From assembly GCF_027744825.2 (NCBI RefSeq), contig NC_071340.1, positions 8,943,501 through 9,007,500 on the forward strand: a stretch of DNA of 64,000 nt. Direction: 5' to 3'. This DNA is from Synchiropus splendidus. Taxonomy: Eukaryota > Chordata > Actinopteri > Syngnathiformes > Callionymidae. The translations under genes and the position numbers were made by a program. Below are positions 22,536 through 37,000 of the stretch, in pieces (position 1 is the first letter of the stretch; every line of letters starts with the position of its first letter). The notes beneath the pieces were generated by a model. It had not been told where the DNA came from. It made no database searches and saw only the letters and a program-made list of their open reading frames with translations.

Positions 22536-24248
22536 ATATCACACTTATTCTTTGATCATCGCTCCATACTTTGTGCTGCCTAGCGCGCATGCTCCATGCA
22601 TTGAGGGGCCCGGTTTTGCAACGCATGGCTGCCAAGTCCATAGGGGTTCATTGTCGTGTTATTGTGTTGGGTGAGCGATCTCTGACACATAAAACAGAAA
22701 GGTACAGTTCCAATATTGAGAATCGCTGAGGGCCAGAGTATCCGCGCCTCCCCGTGGATAAACAAGGTATTGCAGCTCCGTACAAACAGTGGGATCACTG
22801 AAATCAATGTTACAACTGTACATGGTGCATTCACTCCACTTCAGGCTGATTTACCGCTATGTTTAAGAAAGATCAATCTCCTCATCCTCCCACAGCTGCA
22901 ACCTTTTCAAGGGCCTCTGCCACCAACCAGCTTTCATGAGCGTGGATCAAAGCTGTTATCCATCACTGCTGAATAGACTCATGGCAAAAGTTCACGCTGG
23001 CTAACCTCAACATGCTTTTACAGGAAGATGTCTGTTGTCGACGGCAGTGGATCCAACTTCTGTCTCTGTGCAAGAGTCAGGTCAGTGGTTGCTCGGGTGC
23101 TGTTGAAGAGGGACATTGGAAGAGAAAACTCTGTTATTAGATGGCGTGATGTTGGTCCTGCAGATGGATACCACACACTGATAGAGGAGTTAAGCTACTA
23201 TGAATCTCCAAATCGGGGGCAGTTGCAGCTGATTCCCATGCAGTGGTGGTGAGCAGCATCAGCCGTAAGGAAGTGATATTGCCTCAGTGGAATTAGAAGA
23301 GTCGTCTGCAAACAACTACAACAACAGGGACAGTCTTTCACCTCAGAAGGTGCACAGTCCACAGTCCACAGCACATTTCTTCTCATCCACGTGGAGGACA
23401 ATGTACACTGACTCAAGACAGGAACGTTTACATGTGTCTGTTGTTATATTTAATTAACAATAATGTGTCACACACACAGAGCAGAGTTCAAGTATTGACC
23501 AAAGTCGATGAGTATGCCTGTGTAAATAACTTCAACTATGGAAAAAGGTTAGTGTAGTGTAATTACTCCTTGAAACAATACGCAAGTATTTATCTTTCTG
23601 AGCCAAATTACTCAACAATAAAATTCTACCAGGTTTTCCGTTTTCTTTTTTAACTCACGTGTGATCAAATTTCTCAGCAGTTTTTATTCTCCCTAGATGT
23701 CTCTGGAGGATTCATATTTCCTCCAGAATGAGACTTAGTACTTTCACTTTTTTATGCACTGAGCTGGTACAGACACATTTTTTGGTGGACGGTTGATGGA
23801 CGAATAACATGAAAACCCTCCGTTTTTCTCAGGATAGCATTGTATTTCTATATTTCATTATTTGGATTATGATGGATCACCACTCGCGTGCGTTTGGGTC
23901 CCAGCATCGAGGTGTATTTCAAGCCATGAATTTAATTTGATGGACTTTCAGTGGCAACAAACCTCAGTGACAAAATTTAAACACCGAAACAAGACGTATC
24001 ACGCAGAACTATGAACTGCATTTAAATAACAGAACTGTAGAGGGCACCATTGAGCCAGCCAAGCCTCGTACGCGTCGTCAAAACAAGGACTGTAAATAAC
24101 AGAGCGTTTGTGCTTTTAACATGTTTTCACTGTTTAGAAAACATTTTTTTTTGTTATTTCAGTAAAAACTCAGGATTTAACTGAATTAAAGTATGTCCAA
24201 GTAAAGGTAATTCATAACAAGAATTGAGCAAATGACACTACTTTGGTT

Positions 24249-24296
24249 AAAAAACAAAAAACAAAACAAAAACAAAAACAAACAAACAAACAAACA
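24249..24296. repeat. (CAAA)n-type low-complexity tract
   Basis: A-rich tract of CAAA/CAAAA units, about 48 bp. It may be the A-tail of a lost retroposon. Confidence 0.8.
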
Positions 24297-24787
24297 GACA
24301 TATTCCAAGCAAATTGCAATGCGAAGAGTTCAGGCTTTTCATAGAGGGGTTGGGTGAATAATTTAAAGACATCACCAGACTTTCGTCTTTAAAATTTATT
24401 GGAAAAGCTTCTACTAAATCTCAGCAGTAGTGATGCTTAAAAGTTTCCATTCCTGGGACAGTACTTTTGTTTATTCGTCCAGTACTCCAAGCCTTTGATT
24501 CTCACACGACGCACCAAGGCGTTGGACACCAGGTCAAGACTGCGTGTGGTGCCTTCAGGGAAACTTGGAAATTCGAATATATCACGTTTACAGTCTCTGT
24601 GTTAATACGCTTGATGTATTCGTAAACAGCATTGCAGTCGCCATACAGTCTGATTTGTTATGTATGTGTGTGGTGCAAATAGAGGTGAGTGGGTGGAGAG
24701 TTCGGGTGTAACAGGTGATGTTGTTGGTTTGGTTTCTGTTTTCCTCGCTGTCCCCCACAGCCTCCTTCGTCTGCCGCCGTTAGCACC

Positions 24788-27700
24788 ATGTTCGGCGTCA
24801 GAACCGCTCCGGTCCTCGCTGGAGCGGCCCTGGACGCCCGGCTGACTCGACTGTTGACCCGCCGAACCGTGCGCTCCTCCGTCGGCTCCCACACCGTCAC
24901 CCAGGCGCAGCGCGGGGGCAATGCTGCCCCGGCGTTTGACTCCGCAGGCGCCAGGTGCTCCGACCAGCCGCGGTCAGCGAGACCTACTGGGACCAGAACC
25001 AACGAGGGCATCGTTGACTTCGATCAGACCAGAGAGGCTTATAAAAGCAAGGAGTCGTGGGAACTGTTGAGAAGTTTGCTGGTCTTCAAACTCTGTTCAT
25101 ATGACGTCCTGGTTGACAAAAACAAAGAGGTAACAATGGCAACAATCATAAATATTGAAGATATACATTTGAATATCCAACATAAATCGCAAACTGTTAT
25201 GTAACCCTTAATTCTTCACACATACTTTAGTCATGTTTTACGTCAGCGTATGGCCATTGTTTGCGTGACTCCTCTCGCATGTTGAGCATGTTGACTTCAG
25301 TCAGCTGCTCAGACTCATGTTTGTCCCTCAGGCGCTGGAACAACTCTCAAGTTACAGAGCTCGTGTTTTTTTTCCTGGCCTGTAAACCAGCCGCTTACTA
25401 TTTAGTCTTCAGCTGAGATGTGCTCCTCATACTCTCATTAGATTTCATAGTGACACACGTTTGTTTGTTTTTAATAATCCACTTCCATTTGTCAACTCAA
25501 AAGAGTTGGCAGTCGTGTGAGCATGAAAGAATGTGAACCAGCAAACCTCTTTGTAAGTGTCAAAACAAAACCCGTTTTAACAAGTCTAGACATAAGCCAC
25601 ACTCATGATGCCCTTTAGCGCCTCATTTGCATGTCTATTACTAAACACACAGAGGCAGTCAGCCACCAAAATCCTGCATTTACAGACGTAAATAATCTGC
25701 CTCCTTCTCCTCTGGGCAGATCATGGATCTGGCTCAGAGGCTCCTGGGCCGGAGAGCCTTTGAGCAGTTCATGAAGATGACGTTTTACGGGCAGTTTGTG
25801 GCCGGTGAGGACCACAAGGCCATCCGCCCGCTGATCGAGAAGAACCAGGCCTTCGGCGTGGGCTCGGTACTCGACTACAGCGTGGAGGAGGACATCAGTG
25901 AGGAGGAGGCCACGGAAAGGTGAAGGATCTCCTGCCGCAAGCAATAAATGATGTATACATTTTTTACCATTATGTCATGAAGTACCACCCGCTATGAGCC
26001 TTCAACTATAAATAACCGACTCTTCTGCCATCTGTGGTTCAGTGCCTGTCGTCCGTGTAACATTGTGAGTTTCGATCGTTCAGTGACACAGCCAGTAACT
26101 CCAATTGCTCGCATCTCTAATGGATTCTCTCCATTGAAAGCAAGTAAAATTCATAAATTCTGGACCTCACACAACACATTGAACAACTGCGTCAACCAAA
26201 ATAACACAAGATCTTGAGCTTGAGCTGCTCTTCACTGTCACAGTTGATGAATGTCAGTCTTATCCTGGTATAACCCAGGCTCTGCTGCAGTCAGATCATT
26301 AGAAAACCTTCAAATGAAGACAATCGTGTGTGGAAACACTGTCTCCTTCTCAAGCCGCCGAATACTCTTTAGAGATCTGCTGACGTGAGCTTTGTAGTCT
26401 CTCACAGTTTGTTTTTTACTTTGTGTTGTTGCGTCCAGAACAATATAGCTGGCGTCATTTTTCCATGCTACTTGTACACTGACTGCCTTTTGTATCCCGT
26501 CGCCTGCTGCTGCTGTGATGTATCTTGTGTTATCTGCTCTGAGGGATCATGTCTCACCCCGGAATGGTTTTGTTTTTTGAAGACATACCTTCAAGCCACA
26601 AGTCAGGAGGATGAGATGTATCTTGATCTCTCGTGACAGCCTCAGACAAGTTTTCCAATAATCTGTCAAGATGGCCGCCTCAGCATCAGTCACTTCGCTG
26701 GAACAGAGAGGCTTGAGATCAAAGTCTTTGTTGGCGCTGACGTTATCTTGGTGGATGCGAAGTTCCTGATGTAGTTTTCTTTTCGGTCAGGGACATTGTA
26801 TCCTTGCACATGTGTCAACATTGCAATCTAGTCCACATCACGTCAAACCCGAGGTCTGTGGGCCAAATGTGGCCTGCAGAGCCGTTTTATATGGCCAACT
26901 TCTAATAATGTCAAGTCTGTGGTGAAGGAGTACAACTGAGTGTGTTACAGAGATGCTTATAGACTTCTCATTGACTATAGTTTTGCTCATAACTTGAATT
27001 GTTTGTACGGGAGGTGGCATCGCCGTCCTCCCTGTGAAGCTACTGCCGTGGTACATGATGAATATTAAGATTTTGAGCCCTGCAATACAGGCAATCACTC
27101 ATACACACACTCATTGCGTGTTTAGTAATAACTGCTGAGCTTCCTCCTGAGAGATTGTAGCACTAACACTACTATAATGTGCTCTAGCTCTCGTGTGTCC
27201 CTCTGATCTGAGTCATTCATCAGAGACTCAAAGTAAGCGTGGCCTTCCGAGTGTGCCTTGTGTTGCTGAAAGGCTAGCACAGATTAGATCGATCACGTGT
27301 CAAGGTCACATGTCCAGTGTTTGGGTGTCCTCTGGGGACCCCAAAATTGGTCATAGGAGTGAGTGTGTGAATGGAGCGAGCCAACTTGCTGCTTGTTTGG
27401 AGATTCAATGAATGGTTTATCACAAATATTGTCAGTGAAAAACTTGCACTTTAGTTATTCTCAAAGCTTTCGCCATTTGCGTGATCTCTAAATCGCAGCC
27501 ACAGTTTCACTCCTGAAGTTGCTTGCTGCCAAACAGTGTGTCCTCCCGGAACAAGGGAGCATGCTCTTGCTCGCTGACTTTAAATCCTGCTGGCATGTCT
27601 CGTGTCTGGTCATCTGTTTGGATGCGTGAGGTCCCCAGAGTCCTGTGATGTGTGGGAGGTTAGCGCAGGTCAAGTGTGGTGCGATGCTGCCACTGCCCCT

Positions 27701-30700
27701 CGGCAGAGCGCTAGCAGGCTGACAGTCGGACACTGGAGCATTTAAAGGGTCACTAAATGCAAGGGCAGTAAGCATTGGCCATTAGGCTAAATTGTTTACC
27801 AAGACATCGCACTCTTCAATGTCTCATTTCACAGGAAAGCATCATACTAATTTATTAACTTTCTCTTTTGTTTCCCCCGTCAGCTTGGAGATCAATGGTA
27901 AGCGCTTGTGTGTCTTTTTGTCCAATTATTATATACAGTGTGCAACAGAACTGGATTCTGAAACATGCAAATCTCCCGTCGCCTCAGGAAATGTCCACGA
28001 CAGTAATGAGAAAACAAAGCCACGCGGAGGGACCGGCGCATACTTTCATTCAGATGAGGCCAAATGCGACCATCACATGGAGACATTTATTAAGTGTATC
28101 AAAGCGTCAAGTGAGTGAATTCATTTTTAAAAAGCAAACGCACACACAAATTGATCAGATGTTTTCTCATGAATGAGACGAATGTGTACTTCTGAAGGCT
28201 CGGTGGTTTCAAGCTTTTACTAGTTGAGATGGAAGGGAGGTGTTACACTGAGAAGATGGAAAATTTGTGGGGACACAATGAATGAATGTCCACACAATTG
28301 TTCCGAGAGCAGTGTGGAGCCCTGTGACGGAGGAGAGCTCGGAAAATAAGCATCGACTGCCCTACTAACAAGTGTTCTACTGGTTGTATATGAAGTGTCT
28401 GTAAAAGCCCAAACAAAAGTTTGAGGAGCGTGTGAAGGTCAAATACTGATGGTGTTACTTGAAGGATGGTTGACTGAATGGAGTGCTGAGATCTGAATAG
28501 ACTATGACACTGTTACAAGGTTGAGAGCCAAGTTGGCAAGGAACCAACAGGGGCTCCAGGCTGAGTCAAGAGTTCCTCTTGTGACAAATGGTGTCAGAAG
28601 TTGGATGGCTATAGGAGGCGCTTGGCAGCAAAACATGGTGTGAAGCGCCCATGGGGATGACTAGACTGATGCTAGAGGGATCCGAGAGTGGATGAGGCAT
28701 TAATCCAAGTTGTGTTGACCAATGATGGAGGAGATGAAGTGCAAGTGTCAGCCTCCCATGCTCACTGTGCATACCGTCATGCTCGCCAGGATTTTCTCAC
28801 CCCGCTCAAGACACGTATTCTCGGCTTTTTTTAAAAATTAAATGGCTGCTGTAGGATAGTCATGGGAGGCCCAAAAGAACCATATAAAATAGTGGTAATG
28901 CAGGGTAGTATTGAATAATAGAAGTGGGCGGGGTCAATAGATGGTGACCAGCATAAGGGACCTGCACTGTAATAGGCAAATACTGATGGTTTTCGCTGTT
29001 AGGTGGAGGTAGATGGGTTTTTCCCATGGAAAACCAAGGTTTTGAGTTTAGTTTGATGCGTATGCTGTACTCTGGCAAGAGGCTTACCATTTCTTATCAC
29101 ACTCTCGACACCATCTGAAACCATTGCTACATTTCATTCTGTCTTCTCCCTAATTTTCAACGTTTTTTTGGGCTTTAAAGCTCAGTGAGGTCAGATTTAT
29201 GTGAACATCTGCCTGTTTTAATCACTGTCAGGTGGAAGCTCCATGGATGGTTTTTCTGCTATCAAAATGACGGCTCTCGGTCGGCCTCAGTTTCTGGTAG
29301 GAGCTTTTGTTAATTTTTAAAAATCTTTTAAAGTACCGTCATAAATGATATTGTGCTTCTTTTTAGCTCCAGTTCTCTGAAATCTTGGTGAAATGGCAGC
29401 GATTTTTTGACTTCCTGGCTTTAAGACAAGGGAAGGGTTATGTGGCACCTTTGGATCAGAAGCTGGAGCTGAACCGACTGCAGGTTTGCCTCTCTCCCTG
29501 CAACACTTCTTAAATGGAACGTGTCTGACCTTGTGGTTCTATTGTTGGATTCAGGAGCAACTGACTCAACTGGGTGCACACACTGACTTCTGCAGCTTGC
29601 TAGCTGGTCAAACTAAGGAGTCTTCTGGGTGAGCATGAGGTAGCAAGGGACTCAGAACTCACGTCTGTCAATGGTGATAGATCTATGAGCCCAATGATAT
29701 GGTTGTCATTTCTTCATTTAGAAAAAAAAGGACTTCATATTGAAGCATGTTTTTGGTATTTGAACCTGAGAATGAATATAAAACATCTTACATATTTTGC
29801 AAAATGCAAGTGTTGATACATGAACACAAGTGTGTGTATGCTCTGTAGGCATCCGGTGTACTTGTTTGACTCTTGTGAAGGTAGTAAACTTCTGCATCCA
29901 GAAATAGGCACTTGCATCAGTAGTGATGGGCAGAGGGGGCTTCATGGAAAACTGCCCTGATTTTCAGAGCTCAATTGGTCATATCCAATGAATTTCGAAT
30001 GCAAAGCGCCATCTAGTGGGCTCTGAAAAAGGTTTCATGAAGCCTCTTAAGCCCATCAGTGCCATTTTCAAATCTGCTGTTTCAACAGATCTGTGGACGT
30101 GCTCGACTGGAACACCCTCATAGACGACAGCATCAGGTCGACAGCGTCACATCAACTTGTCGTCCCAAATGTGCAGGTCAGTGAATTATTTGCTGACAGT
30201 TGCTGACAACTTTTATCCTAAAATCTGTTTTTGCTTTAACCCCCGTAATTGACCAGCACGAATTACCTGAGTGCACTTCAATTATGTCAGAAAACAGGAA
30301 CGAATTCTGCTAAAATGACAAATCTTCAAAATGGTTACGGATTAAAATTGAAAGTGGTTTACAGAAGTGAAAGGTCTCAGAAGTTTCCTCCCCTGGATGC
30401 TTCAGTCCAACTGCAGCTAAGTGAATTTTGCTGTAAAACGTCAGTGGCTTCCTGGTTGAAAAGCCAACAACAAATGAAACCTGATCTAAGCTCAGGAGAG
30501 TCCAGCAGGTCGATGCATTAGCGCTTCACACCGTCTTGTTTTCCAGACTGACGAACTGGAACCTCTGCTGAAGGATTTCACACCTGAGGACCAGAGACAG
30601 ATGAAGAGGATCCTCCAGCGAATGGAGGAACTAGCAAAGGCGAGTCGAGTAGGCTGCTTAACCAAGATTATCTGGCTGATAAATCACTTAGCAATTCCAG

Positions 30701-30982
30701 GCTAGTCTTTCTTCTTCAACACTTTAGTTACACTGATTATACAGAGGCATTTATTTACTTAGCAAGTACTGCGTAGTAATATGGGTACACAAGAAAGAGG
30801 CTAGACCATCCGATGTCCCTGAATAAATGAAATGAACTGGTGCAGAGGAGGAGAAAAGGTTTCAGACACCCTTAAATTTTTAGACAAAAATGTGGAAGCA
30901 TCTTTTTTTGTATTTCAAAAGTTGCTGCTGCATTATCAGACACAAATACAAGGGTGTTGTTTATTGTTTACAAGAAAAATAC

Positions 30983-31013
<31 letters not shown>

Positions 31014-34000
31014 AAATAATAATAATAATAATAATACAAAATAAACCTTCACATCATCAAAATAATATTTAGCAGTCCTGCCATTCGTGCGTCCTAAAAG
31101 TTTTTTCCACCACTGTCAATGTTGACATGTTATGATCCAGCACAATACAACTCTTAAAAAGCGCAATTTACATTCCGCTCTTGAGGCATCTACATTATTG
31201 ACATTGTTTGAATTATCTTCAGTGCTGCACTTGAGTTCGGTTAGGTGACTCACAAATGAGATCCAAAAAAAAAAATACGGAAGACGAGGAAGGCATCAGG
31301 AGCGCGGTGATAATGAAGAAATGTTATAACAAAAAAGAAATCCAGTGTAGAGTGGAAGAATTCGAAGATATCCATCGACTTTTAAGTCTCCTATATTGTC
31401 GTCCACGTTTACTTTTTTATCCTGAGTCACCACAAGACAACGGTTTGCTGTGTGATGCAAGTTTTTTAACTGTCACTTGATGGAAAGTGGAAGCAGGACT
31501 TTATTTTTATTCACCAGCACAGGAGCTGTGTTGTAACTTCCTTATTGAATGCCATCATTGAAATATATCATAAGTGTCTTTTGGTAAACTTCATGCTCAT
31601 ATTTGGGATTCCAGCACGCGGTGGAGAACCGAGTTCGGTTGATGGTGGATGCGGAGCAGACCTACCTGCAGCCGGCCATCAGCAGACTGACCCTGGAAAT
31701 GCAGAGAATGTACAACAAACGAGACAAACCTGTTGTCTTCAATACTTACCAGTGCTACCTGAAGGTCAGAGACTCAACTGGATGACACAACTGAAGGTCT
31801 GATATAAAAGCAGTGAAACATGTTTACAAAAAAAACCCCTTTAAAATATAGTTGAACCAGAGAGCAAAACACTTGTATCCTCATAGATCCTGAGGCTCAC
31901 CTTAACAATGACCATCGAGTCCAGATCACAGTAAAATAAAGGATTCATTCCGTCATTTATAAGATACTTTATTGAACCATCCTACTCCATTTGTGTTATG
32001 GTTGGATGGCACCTCTCATACTAATATTAAGAGTCAAAGACACGGAGCAGAACGGCTGATTCTGAATTCTGCACTCTGATCTTGGAAGGTCTGTGCTAAG
32101 GACAAAAAATTGAGAAATTGGAAATTGTGTGAGGGAATGCAGTGTTTTTGGACTGTAATAGTGGCTGTATGTTGTTGTTGAACATTGAGAGTGTATTTTC
32201 AAGATTTTATATGGTTTCATTCACATTTGGTGAAGAAAAAAACAATGAGAAAAGTTCTTGATCAGTGTTTTGACATCAAAATGGACGCTCATCTCTGGAC
32301 TGGTCGACAGGAAGCATATGACAACGTCACTATGGACCTAGAGTTGTCTCGCCGGGAGGGCTGGCACTTTGCTGCCAAGCTGGTCCGAGGAGCCTACATG
32401 TACCAGGAGCGTGACCGGGCTGAGGAGCTGGGCTACGAAGACCCCATCAACCCAGACTATGAGTCCACCAACAGAATGTACCACAGGTCAGAGACTATAG
32501 AAGACACGCCATGTAAACAAACAATTCAACAGCCGTGCATTGTGTCACACTTGCATTACAGCGACACAATACACAAGTCTAATGGAGCCCAAATATTGCA
32601 GAATGGCTGCTTCTACAGCAGTCAAAAGCTGGAAAACTGCATGAACAAACAAAAGTGATGCCTCCACACTGCCTCCCACTACGTCTATCAAAAGGATAGA
32701 ACGAAAAATTTGACCCAGAATAAGCATGTGTCATTTGATTAAGAAGAATTGATTTAAAATATTTTGTGTTTTCGCCCCCACATAAACTCATGTGATGTGA
32801 TTTTTAAAAAAATGAAAGCCAAGTGAGGGGGTTGATGTCCTCCCCCCAAAACTCCCTTAAAACAACCGTCCGACCAACAGCTCTCGGCTGGTTGCAGCCA
32901 AAATAGTTGCACCACATTTTTGGTGGGAAAATCAAGAACAAATGCAACAATTTATTGGAAAACTAACAGCTTATACATGCTGTACTTACGGTGTCATTAT
33001 GTGCTGTATGAAGAGGAGAGTGCAGGCAGGGTGGTACGGGTGAAGATGACTGAAGAGTGGCAGCACCAGTGACTGCTTTGTTGGACAGTAGTGAGACCTG
33101 CCATGGTGTATGTGTGATGGACTGACTGGACGCGGGTTAGATGAGTCAGTATTGAGGAGGTTTGCAGGATGGGTTAGTTAGAACAAACTAGATTCAAAAA
33201 ACAAGTATAGTAGAGGGACGGTGGAGAGGTTTGGAGGCACAGCGAGGCCAGATGGTCTGTTCGACCAAGAATGTTTTAGATGGAACTGAAGAACAACCAA
33301 GTTCACCGATGTTTGTGTGATGGGGCCGATGCCATTTTTCAACGGAAGGTTGGCAAGTCTAGATGTGAGCAGGGAGGAAGCTCTTCATCGTGCTTGATTC
33401 CTTCCATGACAGTAAACTGTGATCTTATCTTTAGTATCCACACGGGAACAGTGTATTAAATATTATATAATACAAATATGTGTCCACTAACATGGAACAG
33501 AACAGCATCCAGCTCTTTTGTTTGCATTCTGTTGACACTTCAGGGCCAAACGTCTAAGATATCAAACTGTTTGGATTTTTGCGTGTCACTGCAAAGCCGA
33601 GCACTTAAAACCAAAAAGACCACAAACTTTAACAAGTGCTTTTTACGTCTAAACTGGCAATCTTCTACCCACAAGCTCATGGTAATGAACAGCGCAGGGA
33701 CTTAAAGGTTAAAGAAGTCCTTTGGAGATTTGGGTCCTTGCCTCCAGTTTGATGGGCTGCTTTTTTTATGCAAGTAACGAGAACTCCACAGTTCCACGGC
33801 TCTCTGACTTTCCCAAAGAAAAGCCAGCTGATAGAAATCACCCTGCGGGGATCAATTTGTTTCACACAGGAAAGAAAGAGAGTCAAATCTGTCTCCTCCC
33901 CCGGCTGGTTGATACAATTCTAAGTTGAGATGATGAGCTGCCGCACAGTGTGAGGCTGGAATAAAAACATGCAAACGGCGGAAGGTTGCGTGCAGACGGC

Positions 34001-37000
34001 ACCAAATGAGGAAGTTGTTTGAAACAGTATGATCTACCAGCCGGAGTCGGTCTCTTTTACAGTAAATATGTTTTCCACTGCTATTTTTACTGCAGATTTT
34101 GGTGCCAGAAGTGCCAGGCTCGGTTGTTGCCAGGTTGATCCCCCTGGACAAGCTTCTTCACTATCAGACCAAACCTAAGAAAGAAGGTGGTTTGTTATCA
34201 CCTCCATTGTTAGGCTTGTAAGTTTTGTCACCAGTGCAGGCCGATGGTTAGGGAGATATCTTATATCTCCGGTGGTACTCAGAGACAGAGGGCCTGTTTA
34301 CACGGTGTGCAACCTTGACTGAATTTGACATCTTTTTCTTCGTTTATACGCCTGAAACCAGCCTCCAAAAGCAGTGTACACACTATAGCTGGAACTGGTG
34401 GCAGCGGCAATGAGTTTACATATGTCAACTACAGGGAAATCCAAGTGTGCATGCGCCACATTCATTGCAACAGCATCAGCGCCTGCTGTCGTGAGCCGCG
34501 GTCTGCTCCGCATGGTTTTATATTGTTTTGATATACTCAAAAAGTTTGTGCGGAATATCTTGTTGTGCTCTGTCTCAAACCCACAGGCGGAATTTTGGAT
34601 GAGACAGGTTCTGGCTCTGGGCGGCAGCACCTGTTAGAAATGACAGTTACCTCACTGAGTGTAGAGATGTGCGGGGAACAAGGATCGGAAGAGTGCAGAC
34701 GAAATACCTTGATACACTGCCACCTGCATTAATACTGCGACAATATCACCAATCGATCACTGTGTAAATGTGGCCAGAGAAGGTCTAGACATTTGAGACA
34801 TGGAGTAGAGCTGCTTCTTCTCCATATGCAAAGTATGTGTCATCGTGTCCATGGCTTCAACTCACTTGCTAAGTGCTTTAAAATCCTGCAGAGAGAGGAA
34901 GAGAAAAGTTGTGGTTGTGTGAGTGAGCGTGTGGGATGAAGGCGGGTCATATTTATTGACCATACTGATAAGTTTTTCTTTTCACTGCTGGTGCTCACGC
35001 ACCATGTCCCTTACAGAACTAGTCAACAACAAACACGCACAACTTTAAAACACACAACAGAAAAACGATTTATTGAAGTAAATCGACTTCTGTTTGAGTG
35101 TGGTGACAATGTAATTGTGTGTTTTGATTTAATAAAGTCATGTGAAATATCATTGCCTATGGGTTTCAATTCAGAAAAAAATGATCTACTCTTCTTCTCA
35201 GTCAGACTTCTTAAAAACAAGCCGCTTTGTCTGCACTTAAATATTCTTGTGTTCATTCCAAACATTCAAACAAAACTGTATTTGTTGACAGATGCCTCGA
35301 TCAGGTCTTGGATGACATCGCGTCCAACAGGACGGCCAACGTGATGGTGGCATCCCATAATGAGGACACAGTGAAGCACACATTACGCAGGTAAACTTTT
35401 GTCTCAGCTCTTTTCCGTCCATACTTTATATGGCCATTCATGATTGAGTGTCACATCATATCACAGAAATGTTTGCTGAACGTGCTTTGATCTGAGACTA
35501 GAAATGAGAAATCTATGGTCGCCCAGGTCATAACTTGAATATTTCAAAATACCTGGCCATTTTACGAAGCATCATTGCTTGTTCACAATGATTATAACCG
35601 GGCTACTTGACTTTGCATTCACATGTGTTTTGTTTACGTCCGTCAGAATGAGCGAACTGGGTCTGCAGCCCACTGAGAACATGGTGTACTTTGGCCAGCT
35701 GCTGGGCATGTGTGACCAGATCAGCTTCCCGCTGGGTGAGAGAAACACACCAACACATCTTTCTGAACAACAAGCAGGCTGCAGCCTGCACAGTGGCGGG
35801 GTTATTTTAGACCTTTATCTGTTGTATCTGAGTCTTCAGGGAGCCAAGTGAGAGCTGGAAAAACCCTTTTTATTAGATCCCAGAAGCTTATTTGGTTGCA
35901 AATGAACTCTGTTTCACATCGAGAAGTCAGTTGTCGGTCTTCATATGGAGAGAGACAGTCTCGTATCGATAACTTGTCAACATCACTCGCAGTCACTTCT
36001 AGTCTTGTCTTCCATGGTCTGTGTTGGCCGGCGACTCTGGACTAATAAGGGGCTTCTTTTTGACAAGACGCTATTGTTGCCACAGTAAAAAAGTGTCTGC
36101 CATTATTGTTGTTGGCATGTTGTAACTACACAAATCTAGGGGTGTACAATTGTCGGATTTATTACTTATAGACACAGCAAACTGATATTTTCCCATCAGT
36201 AAATATAAGCCTTTATAAACCATTAGAACCTAAGTTTTGTGCTTTGCTACCGCTGCACTCATCTTCATCCAACCACCACGCACCTGATCACAAACCAGTG
36301 ACTCTCCACCTACAAGCTGAGATCCAAACTTGTATGTTTACCTTTGTCTTGGATTTAAAACTGACCTGCTTGTCGGGGCAAAACCAACTAACCAACACCC
36401 TAGTTGAGCACAAGTTGGAGTGTCAACCAGCCGAGGAAGTCCCTCGCCTCTTGCTGACAGGTTGCTATTGTTTTAACCTACTGAACGTGTGAATAGCTAT
36501 TTCAACGTCACAGGTAAATAATGGTTGTTTCTGTATTTAGTTGAGACTGCCATTTCTAAGTGACTCCAAAGCACCTTTTTTTCTCAATTAGCTGTGACAG
36601 GATAAGTATCCTTGTTTCCCTCCTACTCTTGGCGAGAGGCACAGCTCTATTTACAGCCATCAATCCCATCTCTGCATGTTTTGGGATTATGGGGGTGAGT
36701 TTGGGAGGCCATCAGAAGCACTGTCAGAAGGACATAGGTTACTAAAACAGAACTGCCTCAAGCTGTGAGCGAACTGTTGACCCTTTAGAAATGAAGTTCC
36801 ATGTGAGTTGGAAGCAAAACAAAACAACAGCAGAGAAGTTTTGGGGGCTGAAGAGGGTGCAGGGTGAAGGAGACATGCGACAAGGCTGTTGGGAGACTGA
36901 CGTGAGGTCGAATGGAAAGGAAGTCAGGCGGTTGTGTCCAGGAGGCAGGAGACAAGATCCGAAAGTTCAATCAACAACTCAGGTTTTCAGGGGCGGAGGA

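Larger units (their letters stand above)
17300..24640. other. Intergenic region between bhmt copy 2 and prodh
   Basis: About 7.3 kb, on the 5' side of both flanking genes, which are divergent. No spliced or single-exon gene recognised; open frames here are short and without family resemblance. It contains a TA microsatellite, a LINE 3' remnant, several decayed interspersed repeats and an A-rich (CAAA)n tract, listed separately. Confidence 0.55.

Noticed and set aside
30983..31035. AAT repeat considered as a CRISPR-like or regulatory array
   Set aside because: It is a plain trinucleotide microsatellite in an intron with no spacer structure.
31256..31480. Lys/Glu-rich 74-codon frame in prodh intron 9
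   Set aside because: Low-complexity start (poly-A derived Lys run), no family and inside an intron.
32185..32310. Upstream in-frame extension of prodh exon 11
   Set aside because: It is intron sequence; the exon is bounded by 'ggtcgacag' at 32302-32310 and joins cleanly to exon 10.
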